Assembly (NCBI RefSeq): GCF_003610255.1
Contig: NZ_RAPS01000001.1
Coordinates: 7,281,001 to 7,345,000, forward strand
Direction of reading: 5' to 3'
DNA: 64,000 nucleotides
From: Streptomyces sp. TLI_171
GTDB lineage: Bacteria > Actinomycetota > Actinomycetes > Streptomycetales > Streptomycetaceae
A model generated the notes under the pieces. It was given only the letters and a program-made list of their open reading frames with translations, searched no databases and was not told the DNA's origin. The translations under genes were made by a program, and so were the position numbers. Numbering within the stretch: position 1 is the stretch's first letter; each line of letters starts with the position of its first letter. Positions 55,138 through 62,444 of the stretch are shown here, piece by piece.

Positions 55138-56129
55138 AGAAGCTGATCAACAGCCCCGGGACGGTGGTGGACGACGCGCTGGCCGGCCTCGCCGCCGCGC
55201 ACCCCGGCCTGGCGGTGGACCGCGAACTAGGGCTGGTCACCCGCGCGGTGCGGCCCGCCCGCCGGAAGGTGGCGCTGGTGTCGGGCGGCGGCTCCGGCCA
55301 CGAACCGCTGCACGTCGGCTTCGTGGGACCCGGCATGCTGGACGCCGCCTGCCCCGGCGAGGTGTTCACCTCGCCCTCGGCGGACCGGATCCTGGCCGCC
55401 GCCCTGGCCGTCGACAACGGCGCGGGCGTGCTGTTCGTGGTGAAGAACTACACCGGCGACGTGCTGAACTTCCGGCTGGCCGCCGAACTCGCCGCCGAGG
55501 CGGGCCTGCGGGTCGCCACCGTGCTGGTGGACGACGACGTCGCCGTCACCGACCCGGGTGCCGGAGCGGGCCGGCGGGGCACCGGCGCCACCGTCCTGGT
55601 GCACAAGATCTGCGGCGCGCTGGCCGAGCGCGGCGCCGCACTGGACGAGGTCCGCGCCGTGGGGGAGCAGGTCAACGCGGCCTCCCGGTCCTTCGCGATC
55701 GCGCTCACCGCCGCCACCAACCCCGCGGTCGGGCGGCCCGGGTTCGACCTCGCCGAGGACGAGATCGAGGTCGGCGTCGGCATCCACGGCGAGCCCGGCC
55801 GCCGCCGCGACCGGCTCCGCCCCGCCGCGGAGCTCGCCGCCACCGCCGTCGACGCCGTCCTCGCCGAGCAGCACCTCGCCGCGGGCGACCAGGTCATCTG
55901 CCTGGTCAACGGCCTCGGCGGCACCCCGCTGCTGGAGCTGTACGTCCTCTGCGCCGCCGTCGCCGACCGCCTCGCCGGCCGCGGCATCGCGCTCGCCCGC
56001 ACCCTGGTCGGCAACTACGTCACCAGCCTCGACATGGCCGGCTTCTCGCTCACCCTGACCCGCGCCGACCCCGCCCTGCTGGACCTGTGGGACGCCCCGG
56101 CCGAGACGCCCGCGCTGACCCGGAGGTGA
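55134..56129 (+). CDS. dhaK: Dihydroxyacetone kinase, substrate-binding subunit DhaK
   Basis: Binds dihydroxyacetone covalently and positions it for phosphorylation by DhaL. The 331-residue protein has KKLINSPGTVVDDALAGLAA, VALVSGGGSGHEPLHVGFVG, GVLFVVKNYTGDVLNF and the hemiaminal-forming His218 in EVGVGIHGEPG, at the same number as in E. coli DhaK. GTG at 55134, see the overlapping mini-ORF. It is followed six bases later by dhaL. The product dihydroxyacetone phosphate enters glycolysis. Confidence 0.95.
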   Translation: MKKLINSPGTVVDDALAGLAAAHPGLAVDRELGLVTRAVRPARRKVALVSGGGSGHEPLHVGFVGPGMLDAACPGEVFTSPSADRILAAALAVDNGAGVLFVVKNYTGDVLNFRLAAELAAEAGLRVATVLVDDDVAVTDPGAGAGRRGTGATVLVHKICGALAERGAALDEVRAVGEQVNAASRSFAIALTAATNPAVGRPGFDLAEDEIEVGVGIHGEPGRRRDRLRPAAELAATAVDAVLAEQHLAAGDQVICLVNGLGGTPLLELYVLCAAVADRLAGRGIALARTLVGNYVTSLDMAGFSLTLTRADPALLDLWDAPAETPALTRR

Positions 56130-56135
56130 CGGACC

Positions 56136-56783
56136 GTGGGCAGTGAAGGCGCCGTCGCCCTCGACACCGCGCTCGCCGGAGCCTGGATGCGGGCCGCCGC
56201 CGCGGCGGTCGAGGCGCACGAGCAGCAGCTCGCGGACCTCGACACCGCGATCGGCGACGGCGACCACGGCAGCAACCTGCGGCGCGGGTTCGCCGCCGCC
56301 GTGACCGCGCTGGACGCGGCCGACCCGTCGAGCCCCGGCGCGGTGCTGGCCACCGTCGGGAGCACGCTGCTGGCCAAGGTCGGCGGCGCGTCGGGTCCGC
56401 TGTACGGGCAGGCGTTCCGGGGCGCCGGGGCCGAACTCCCGCCGCAGTCCGGGCCGGGCGACCTGGCGGACGCGCTCGCGGTGGGCCTCGCCGCCGTCCG
56501 CGAGCTGGGCGGGGCGGAACCCGGCGACAAGACGCTCGTCGACGCCTTCGGCCCGGCCGTCGACGCGCTGCGCGCCGCGGCGGACGCCGGCCGCGCCCTC
56601 GCCGCGGCGGCCGGGGCGGCGGCGGAGGCCGCCGAGGCCGGGGCCCGCGCCACCACCCCGCTGCAGGCCCGGCGCGGCCGCGCCTCCTACGTCGGTGCGC
56701 GCAGCATCGGCCACCAGGACCCGGGTGCCACCTCCACCGCGCTGATCTTCCGGGCGCTGGCGGAGGTCAGCGCCGAGGACTGA
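56136..56783 (+). CDS. dhaL: Dihydroxyacetone kinase, ADP-binding subunit DhaL
   Basis: A 215-residue subunit that holds ADP and two Mg2+ and is rephosphorylated by DhaM. The metal-binding aspartates appear in LADLDTAIGDGDHGSNLRRG, followed by GGASGPLYGQAFRG, PGDKTLVDAFGPAV and the C-terminal GRASYVGARSIGHQDPGATS. GTG start at 56136 with GGAGG upstream; cotranscribed with dhaK. Confidence 0.95.
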   Translation: MGSEGAVALDTALAGAWMRAAAAAVEAHEQQLADLDTAIGDGDHGSNLRRGFAAAVTALDAADPSSPGAVLATVGSTLLAKVGGASGPLYGQAFRGAGAELPPQSGPGDLADALAVGLAAVRELGGAEPGDKTLVDAFGPAVDALRAAADAGRALAAAAGAAAEAAEAGARATTPLQARRGRASYVGARSIGHQDPGATSTALIFRALAEVSAED

Positions 56784-56963
56784 GCACCGTACGCGTCCGA
56801 TCAGCGGGGCGACAAAAAGAAAAGCCGACGGTCATCGGTTCGCCGAATTTCTCCTTACTCCCGCGTGGCACACACCCATTCGCTGCACAGCTCCTAGTCT
56901 CAACGGTCTACAGCGCCATCCGCTGTCACCTGCGAGAGTGCCTTCGAGCCGAGGAGTACGGCC

Positions 56964-57806
56964 ATGAGTCGTGTCGTCAGGGCTGCCCTGTTCCAGACCG
57001 CGTGGACGGGCGACAAGGAAACCATGCTGGCCGCCCACGAGAAGGCCGCCCGGGACGCCGCCGCGCAGGGCGCGAAGATCATCGGATTCCAGGAGGTGTT
57101 CAACGCTCCGTACTTCTGCCAGGTGCAGGAGCCGGAGCACTACGGCTGGGCCGAGCCCGTCCCCGACGGGCCCACCGTGCAGCGGATGCGCGCCCTCGCC
57201 CGGGAACTCGGCATCGTGATCGTCGCGCCCGTGTACGAGATCGAGAAAGCCGGTTTCTACTACAACACCGCCGCCGTGATCGACGCCGACGGCAGCTATC
57301 TCGGCAAGTACCGCAAGCACCACATCCCGCAGGTGCACGGATTCTGGGAGAAGTACTACTTCAAGCCCGGAAACCTCGGCTGGCCGGTCTTCGACACCGC
57401 GGTCGGAAAGGTCGGCGTGTACATCTGCTACGACCGGCACTTCCCCGAGGGCTGGCGCGCGCTCGGCCTGGCCGGCGCGGAGATCGTGTACAACCCGTCG
57501 GCCACCAGTCGCGGCCTGTCGGCCTACCTGTGGCAGCTGGAACAGCCCGCGGCGGCCGTCGCCAACGAGTACTTCGTCGCCGCGATCAACCGGGTCGGCG
57601 TCGAGGAGTACGGCGACGACGACTTCTACGGCACCAGCTACTTCGTCGACCCGCGCGGCCAGTTCGTCGGTGAGGTCGCCTCCGACAAGCGCGAGGAACT
57701 CGTGGTCCGCGACCTCGACCTCGACGTGATCGACCAAGTCCGCCGGCAGTGGGCGTTCTACCGGGACCGCCGACCCGACGCCTACGGCCCGCTCACCGAG
57801 GGCTGA
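56964..57806 (+). CDS. Nitrilase-superfamily N-carbamoyl-beta-alanine amidohydrolase
   Basis: Hydrolyses N-carbamoyl amino acids (beta-ureidopropionase step of reductive pyrimidine breakdown, or N-carbamoyl amino acids from hydantoins). The catalytic triad Glu44 (GFQEVFNAPYF), Lys118 (KYRKHHIPQ) and Cys155 (VYICYDRHFPE) is intact; 280 residues is the family size. First gene of a three-gene operon with the hydantoinase three bases downstream. An AT-rich region with a TAGTCT box (about 56893) lies upstream and may be its promoter. Confidence 0.92.
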   Translation: MSRVVRAALFQTAWTGDKETMLAAHEKAARDAAAQGAKIIGFQEVFNAPYFCQVQEPEHYGWAEPVPDGPTVQRMRALARELGIVIVAPVYEIEKAGFYYNTAAVIDADGSYLGKYRKHHIPQVHGFWEKYYFKPGNLGWPVFDTAVGKVGVYICYDRHFPEGWRALGLAGAEIVYNPSATSRGLSAYLWQLEQPAAAVANEYFVAAINRVGVEEYGDDDFYGTSYFVDPRGQFVGEVASDKREELVVRDLDLDVIDQVRRQWAFYRDRRPDAYGPLTEG

Positions 57807-57809
57807 GCC

Positions 57810-59198
57810 GTGACCCGGACCCTGATCACCGGCGGGCTCGTCATCACCGCCGCCGACGAGACCCGCGCCGACCTGCTGATCGAGGACGGCCGGATCGTCG
57901 CGCTCGCCCTGCCGGGCAGCCAGCACTGGAACGCGGACCGGGTGTTCGACGCCACCGGGAAGTACGTCATCCCCGGCGGCGTGGACGCCCACACCCACAT
58001 GGAGCTGCCGTTCGGCGGCACCTTCGCCTCCGACACCTTCGAGACCGGCACCCGCGCCGCCGCCTGGGGCGGCACCACCACCATCGTCGACTTCGCCGTC
58101 CAGACCAAGGGCTCCTCGCTGCGCGCCGGACTCGACGCCTGGCACGCCAAGGCCGACGGCAACTGCGCGATCGACTACGGCTTCCACATGATCATGTCGG
58201 ACGTCAACCAGTCCTCGCTGCGCGAGCTGCCCGGGCTGATCGGTGAAGGCATCACCTCGTTCAAGCTGTTCATGGCCTACCCGGGCGTCTTCTACTCCGA
58301 CGACGGCCAGATCCTGCGCGCCATGCAGCAGGCCGGCGAGACCGGCGGGCTGATCATGATGCACGCCGAGAACGGCCCCGCCATCGACGTGCTGGTCGAA
58401 CAGGCGCTGGCCCGCGGCGAGACCGACCCCCGGTACCACGGCGAGGTCCGCAAGGCGCTGCTGGAGGCCGAGGCCACCCACCGGGCCGTCCAGCTCGCCC
58501 GGGTCGCCGACTGCCCGCTGTACGTGGTGCACGTCTCCGCCCGCGAGGCGCTGGCCGAACTCGCCGCCGCCCGCGACCAGGGACTGCCGGTGTTCGGCGA
58601 GACCTGCCCGCAGTACCTGTTCCTGTCGACCGACAACCTGGCCGAGCCCGGCTTCGAAGGCGCCAAGTACGTCTGCTCGACGCCGCTGCGGCCCGAGGAA
58701 CACCAGGCGGCGCTCTGGCGCGGGCTGCGCACCGACGACCTGCAGGTGGTCTCCACCGACCACTGCCCGTTCTGCTTCAAGGGGCAGAAGGAACTCGGCC
58801 GCGGCGACTTCTCGAAGATCCCCAACGGCCTGCCGGGCGTGGAGCACCGGATGGACCTGCTCCACCAGGCCGTGGTGGAGGGCCACCTGACGCGCCGTCG
58901 GTGGATCGAGCTCGCGTGCGCCGCGCCCGCCCGGATGTTCGGCCTCTACCCGCGAAAGGGCACCCTGGCGCCGGGCTCGGACGCCGACGTGGTGATCTAC
59001 GACCCGGAGGCCACCCAGATCCTGGCGGCCGCCACCCACCACATGAACGTCGACTACTCGGCGTACGAGGGCAAGGCCGTCACCGGCCGGGTCGAGACCG
59101 TGCTCTCCCGCGGCGAGGTCGTCCTCGACCGCGGCGACTACCTCGGCCGGCCCGGGCACGGCACCTTCCTGCCCCGCTCCTCCTGCCAGTACCTCTGA
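57810..59198 (+). CDS. Dihydropyrimidinase / hydantoinase
   Basis: A zinc amidohydrolase opening dihydropyrimidine or hydantoin rings to N-carbamoyl amino acids, which the preceding enzyme then cleaves. The 462-residue protein has His61-x-His63 (DAHTHMELPFGG), the carboxylated Lys152 (SFKLFMAYPG), MHAENG, VHVSA and STDHCPFCF. The ring-binding Tyr is probably in AYPGVFYSDD. Start GTG at 57810, three bases after the previous stop. Common symbols are hydA or dht. Confidence 0.93.
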   Translation: MTRTLITGGLVITAADETRADLLIEDGRIVALALPGSQHWNADRVFDATGKYVIPGGVDAHTHMELPFGGTFASDTFETGTRAAAWGGTTTIVDFAVQTKGSSLRAGLDAWHAKADGNCAIDYGFHMIMSDVNQSSLRELPGLIGEGITSFKLFMAYPGVFYSDDGQILRAMQQAGETGGLIMMHAENGPAIDVLVEQALARGETDPRYHGEVRKALLEAEATHRAVQLARVADCPLYVVHVSAREALAELAAARDQGLPVFGETCPQYLFLSTDNLAEPGFEGAKYVCSTPLRPEEHQAALWRGLRTDDLQVVSTDHCPFCFKGQKELGRGDFSKIPNGLPGVEHRMDLLHQAVVEGHLTRRRWIELACAAPARMFGLYPRKGTLAPGSDADVVIYDPEATQILAAATHHMNVDYSAYEGKAVTGRVETVLSRGEVVLDRGDYLGRPGHGTFLPRSSCQYL

Positions 59199-59231
59199 CT
59201 GCCCGCCCATCCCGAACCGGAGAGCTTCGCT

Positions 59232-60230
59232 GTGGATTTCGGACTCGTCCTGCAGACCGACCCGCCGGCCTCGAAGGTCGTCGAGCTGATGCGCCGCGCC
59301 GAACAGCGCGGATTCCGCTACGGCTGGACCTTCGATTCCGCCGTGCTCTGGCAGGAACCCTTTGTGATCTACAGTCAGATCCTGGCGCAGACCGAGCGCC
59401 TGCACGTCGGCACGATGGTCACCAACCCCGGCACCCGCGCCTGGGAGGTCACCGCCTCCACCTTCGCCACCCTCAACGACATGTTCGGCAACCGGACCGT
59501 GTGCGGCATCGGCCGCGGCGACTCCGCGATGCGGGTGGCCGGCCGGCGGCCCAACACCCTGGCGCGGCTCGGCGAGGCCATCGACGTCATCCGCGACCTC
59601 GCCGAGGGCCGGGAAGCGGAGGTGGACGGCAACCCGATCCGGATCCCGTGGATCGAGGACGGGCGGCTGCCCGTCTGGATGGCCGCCTACGGACCCAAGG
59701 CCCTGGCGCTCGCCGGGCAGAAGGCCGACGGGTTCATCCTGCAACTGGCCGACCCCTTCCTCACCGAGTGGATGGTCAAAGCGGTGCGCCGGGCCGCCGA
59801 GGAGGCCGGCCGCGACCCCGCGGCCATCACCGTCTGCGTCGCCGCGCCCGCCTACGTCGGCGAGGACCTCGCCCACGCCCGGGAACAGTGCCGCTGGTTC
59901 GGCGGCATGGTCGGAAACCACGTCGCCGACCTGGTCGCCAAGTACGGCGAGCACTCCGAACTCGTCCCCGAGGAGCTCACCGCCTACATCAAGGACCGCC
60001 ACGGCTACGACTACAGCCACCACGGCCGGGCCGGGAACCCGTCCACCGACTTCGTGCCCGACGGCATCGTGGACCGGTTCTGCCTGCTCGGCCCGGCCTC
60101 GGCGCACGTGGCGAAGCTGCGCGCGCTCCAGGAGCTCGGGGTGGACCAGTTCGCGGTGTACGCGATGCACGACGCGCGGGAGGCGACGATCGACACCTAC
60201 GGGGCCGAGGTGATCCCGGCGCTGAGCTGA
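59232..60230 (+). CDS. LLM-class F420-dependent oxidoreductase (TIGR03842 type)
   Basis: A 332-residue TIM-barrel luciferase-like protein: DFGLVLQTDPPASKVVELMRRAE, GTMVTNPGTRAWEVTASTFA, TVCGIGRGDSAMRVAGRRP, and LPVWMAAYGPKALALAG. Such proteins bind coenzyme F420 or flavin. Its place 33 bases after the hydantoinase gene, as in related actinomycetes, suggests it oxidises or reduces the pyrimidine/hydantoin ring, but this has not been shown. GTG at 59232 with GGAGAG upstream. Confidence 0.85.
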   Translation: MDFGLVLQTDPPASKVVELMRRAEQRGFRYGWTFDSAVLWQEPFVIYSQILAQTERLHVGTMVTNPGTRAWEVTASTFATLNDMFGNRTVCGIGRGDSAMRVAGRRPNTLARLGEAIDVIRDLAEGREAEVDGNPIRIPWIEDGRLPVWMAAYGPKALALAGQKADGFILQLADPFLTEWMVKAVRRAAEEAGRDPAAITVCVAAPAYVGEDLAHAREQCRWFGGMVGNHVADLVAKYGEHSELVPEELTAYIKDRHGYDYSHHGRAGNPSTDFVPDGIVDRFCLLGPASAHVAKLRALQELGVDQFAVYAMHDAREATIDTYGAEVIPALS

Positions 60231-60234
60231 GCCT

Positions 60235-60246
60235 GCCGGCGCCGGC
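60235..60246. terminator. Short terminator-like palindrome
   Basis: GCCGGC repeated as a perfect palindrome between the convergent genes ending at 60230 and 60253. Weak support. Confidence 0.25.
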
Positions 60247-60252
60247 TGCCGG

Positions 60253-61095
60253 TCAGTTCACCGTGAACGCCTCCGCGTGCTCGGTCGCCCACTGGCGGAA
60301 GGTCCGCTCGGGGCGGCCGAGCAGGGTGCGGGTGGTGTCGCCGACGGCGGCCGGGCCGGCGCTGGCGGAGGCCCAGTAGGAGAGCAGCGACTCGACGAAG
60401 TCGGCGGGCATGAAGCGGCCCAACTGCTCCGCCGCCTCGGCCCGGCCGATCGTCTCCACCCGGACCTCCCGACCCAGCACCTCCGCCAGCACGCCGAGCT
60501 GCGCGCGCAGCGTCAGCGACTCGCCGCCGGTGACGGTGACGGCGCGGCCCCGCAGCTCCGGACCGGTGAGCGCCGCGAAGGCGACATCCGCCACGTCGTC
60601 CGGATGGACGACCGCCAACTGTGCCTCCGGATAGGCGAGTTCGACGGGCAGGCCGTGGCGGATCTGCCCGGCCCAGCCGAGCGCGTTGCTGGCGAAGGAA
60701 TCGGCGCGCAGCAGCGTGCACGGCAGGCCGGAGGCGAGCAGGGCCCGCTCCACCGCCAGGTTGTGCGCCCCGAGCGGATCCTCGGCGGCGCCGGACGACA
60801 GCACCGAACTGGAGGAGAGCAGCACCACCTGCTCCACCCCCGCGGTGCGGGCCGCCGCGACGAAGGCGTCGACGCCCGCGGGCTCCGGATACAGGAAGAC
60901 CTGGCGGACGCCCCGGAGCGCCGCCGCGAAGGTCTCGGGCCGGCCGAGCACCAGCTCGACCGGCTCCACGCCGGCCGGGACGGACAGCTCGCCGGGCTCG
61001 GCGCTCCCCGCGCGAACGGGCAGGCCGGCAGCGTGCAGGCGGTCGAGGACGGCGCGGCCGACCCGGCCGCGAGCGCCGGTGACGAGAACGGTCAT
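60253..61095 (-). CDS. NmrA-like NAD(P)-binding protein
   Basis: A 280-residue atypical SDR: glycine-rich loop TVLVTGARGRVGRAVLDRL (2-20), then VVLLSSSSVLSSG and TLLRADSFASNALGW, where NmrA/QOR2-type proteins have their binding loop. The C terminus (FRQWATEHAEAF) is typical. It senses or reduces quinones or similar via NADPH. It is divergent from a MarR-type gene with a perfect operator-like palindrome between them, so it is probably its target. Confidence 0.86.
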   Translation of the reverse strand: MTVLVTGARGRVGRAVLDRLHAAGLPVRAGSAEPGELSVPAGVEPVELVLGRPETFAAALRGVRQVFLYPEPAGVDAFVAAARTAGVEQVVLLSSSSVLSSGAAEDPLGAHNLAVERALLASGLPCTLLRADSFASNALGWAGQIRHGLPVELAYPEAQLAVVHPDDVADVAFAALTGPELRGRAVTVTGGESLTLRAQLGVLAEVLGREVRVETIGRAEAAEQLGRFMPADFVESLLSYWASASAGPAAVGDTTRTLLGRPERTFRQWATEHAEAFTVN

Positions 61096-61154
61096 GGGAA
61101 CCCCCGATGAAAGAGAGCGGACAGGCCGCGGGCAGGCTGCCGAGCGGCGACGAC

Positions 61155-61176
61155 ACATGCATGCTGTCATGCATGT
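61155..61176. promoter_or_regulatory. Candidate MarR operator
   Basis: A perfect inverted repeat with 9-bp arms ACATGCATG and CATGCATGT around CTGT, in the divergent promoter region of the NmrA-like and MarR-like genes. Confidence 0.68.
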
Positions 61177-61228
61177 AATTGCTCGGCAACATCTTTTTGC
61201 GCCGCCGCACGCATCCGCCGCGGGCAAC

Positions 61229-61234
61229 TACCAT
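61229..61234 (+). promoter_or_regulatory. -10 box of leaderless MarR gene
   Basis: TACCAT, seven bases before the ATG at 61242. Confidence 0.5.
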
Positions 61235-61241
61235 GGGGCGC

Positions 61242-61763
61242 ATGACGAAGAAGGACTGGCCGCACGACGCCCGCCCGTCGCAGGCCGCGCCCGGCCCGAC
61301 GGCGAACGAACTGCTCGACGCGGTCGGCCCGGCCTTCGGCAAGCTGCGCCGCACCTCGCTGCTGGAGGTCGAGCACCCGATCTCCGCCAAGGACCTCAGC
61401 CGCACCCTGGTGCTCAACCTCGTCCTGGAGCACACCCGGGACTCGGCCAAGGAGGTCACCGTCGGCGCGATCGCCGAACTCCTCGCCGTCGACCCCTCGG
61501 TGGCCAGCCGGATGGTCACCGACAACATCAACGCCGGCTACCTGCTGCGCGCCGCCTCCCAGCAGGACGGCCGCCGCACCGTGCTCCGCCTCAGCCCCGC
61601 GGGCACCGAACTGATGGCCCGGTTCCGCCGCCACCAGCGCTCCGCGTTCGAGTACATCACCGCGGACTGGGCCGAGGACGACCGGCTGGAGTTCGCCCGC
61701 CTGATGCTCAAGTACGTCGACTCGCTCGACCGCCTGAACGACCGCCGGCGCACCGGCGTGTGA
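61242..61763 (+). CDS. MarR-family transcriptional regulator
   Basis: A 173-residue winged-helix regulator: VTVGAIAELLAVDPSVASRMVTDNINAGYLLRAASQQDGRRTVLRLSPAGTEL is a complete MarR recognition helix plus wing. N- and C-terminal helices would form the dimer. ATG at 61242, fixed by the -10 box. It likely represses the divergent NmrA-like gene and itself via the palindrome at 61155-61176. The inducing ligand is unknown. Confidence 0.87.
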   Translation: MTKKDWPHDARPSQAAPGPTANELLDAVGPAFGKLRRTSLLEVEHPISAKDLSRTLVLNLVLEHTRDSAKEVTVGAIAELLAVDPSVASRMVTDNINAGYLLRAASQQDGRRTVLRLSPAGTELMARFRRHQRSAFEYITADWAEDDRLEFARLMLKYVDSLDRLNDRRRTGV

Positions 61764-61916
61764 CCGGGACGGCGACACCCCGCTCCCGATCGGCGACCCG
61801 GCCCGGCGGACCGTCGACCCGTCCGGTCGGCAGCACGAGTAGGACCGGCCGGACGTGCGGGCGTCGAGCAGGGACGAGGTGGTCCGCTGTCGGCGCCGCC
61901 TGCGACGATGCCGGAC

Positions 61917-62396
61917 ATGGCCGAGTCGATCGAGTACGTGCACGGGGACGCCACCGCCCCGCAGGGCAAGGGCGTCCGCATCATCGCGCACGTCTGCAAC
62001 GACCTCGGCGGCTGGGGCAAGGGCTTCGTCCTCGCCCTGTCCCGCCGCTGGCCCGAACCCGAGGCGGCGTACCGCCGCTGGCACCGCGAACGGGCCGGCA
62101 ACGACTTCGGCCTCGGCGCCGTCCAACTCGTCCAGGTCTCCCCGTACCTGTGGGTCGCCAACCTGGTCGGCCAGCGCGGCATCCGCACGGGCCGCTCCAC
62201 CGGCGCCCCCGTCCGCTACGAGGCGATCGACACCGCCCTCGCCACCCTGGCCGCCGAAGCCCGCCGCCTCGGCGCCTCGGTCCACATGCCCCTGATCGGC
62301 TGCGGCCTGGCCGGCGGCCGCTGGGAGCGGGTCGAACCGCTGATCACCGCCCGCCTGACCGCCAAGGGCATCCCGGTCACGGTCTACGACCACTGA
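61917..62396 (+). CDS. Macro-domain protein (ADP-ribose binding)
   Basis: A 159-residue single macro domain: IEYVHGDATAP, RIIAHVCNDLGGWGKGFVLALS (the Asn and glycine-rich ADP-ribose loop), ANLVGQRGI, and the second loop VHMPLIGCGLAGGRWERV. This form resembles OARD1/Poa1p-type proteins that remove ADP-ribose or its 1-phosphate derivatives. The ATG at 61917 is preferred to that at 61908 because GACGAT, a weaker -10 form, lies seven bases before it. Monocistronic. Confidence 0.85.
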   Translation: MAESIEYVHGDATAPQGKGVRIIAHVCNDLGGWGKGFVLALSRRWPEPEAAYRRWHRERAGNDFGLGAVQLVQVSPYLWVANLVGQRGIRTGRSTGAPVRYEAIDTALATLAAEARRLGASVHMPLIGCGLAGGRWERVEPLITARLTAKGIPVTVYDH

Positions 62397-62444
62397 GCGG
62401 GAATCCGGGTGCGGCGGGGCGGCGGGCTCTGCGAGCATGCCCGC

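Noticed and set aside
58889..58901. TGACG-CGC-CGTCG inside the hydantoinase gene resembling the stop-codon palindrome
   Set aside because: One mismatch, in the middle of a well-supported coding region and not at a stop; background occurrence.
56832..60170. Open frame of about 1100 codons on the minus strand
   Set aside because: Antisense shadow of the nitrilase, hydantoinase and LLM genes, which have intact catalytic residues on the plus strand.
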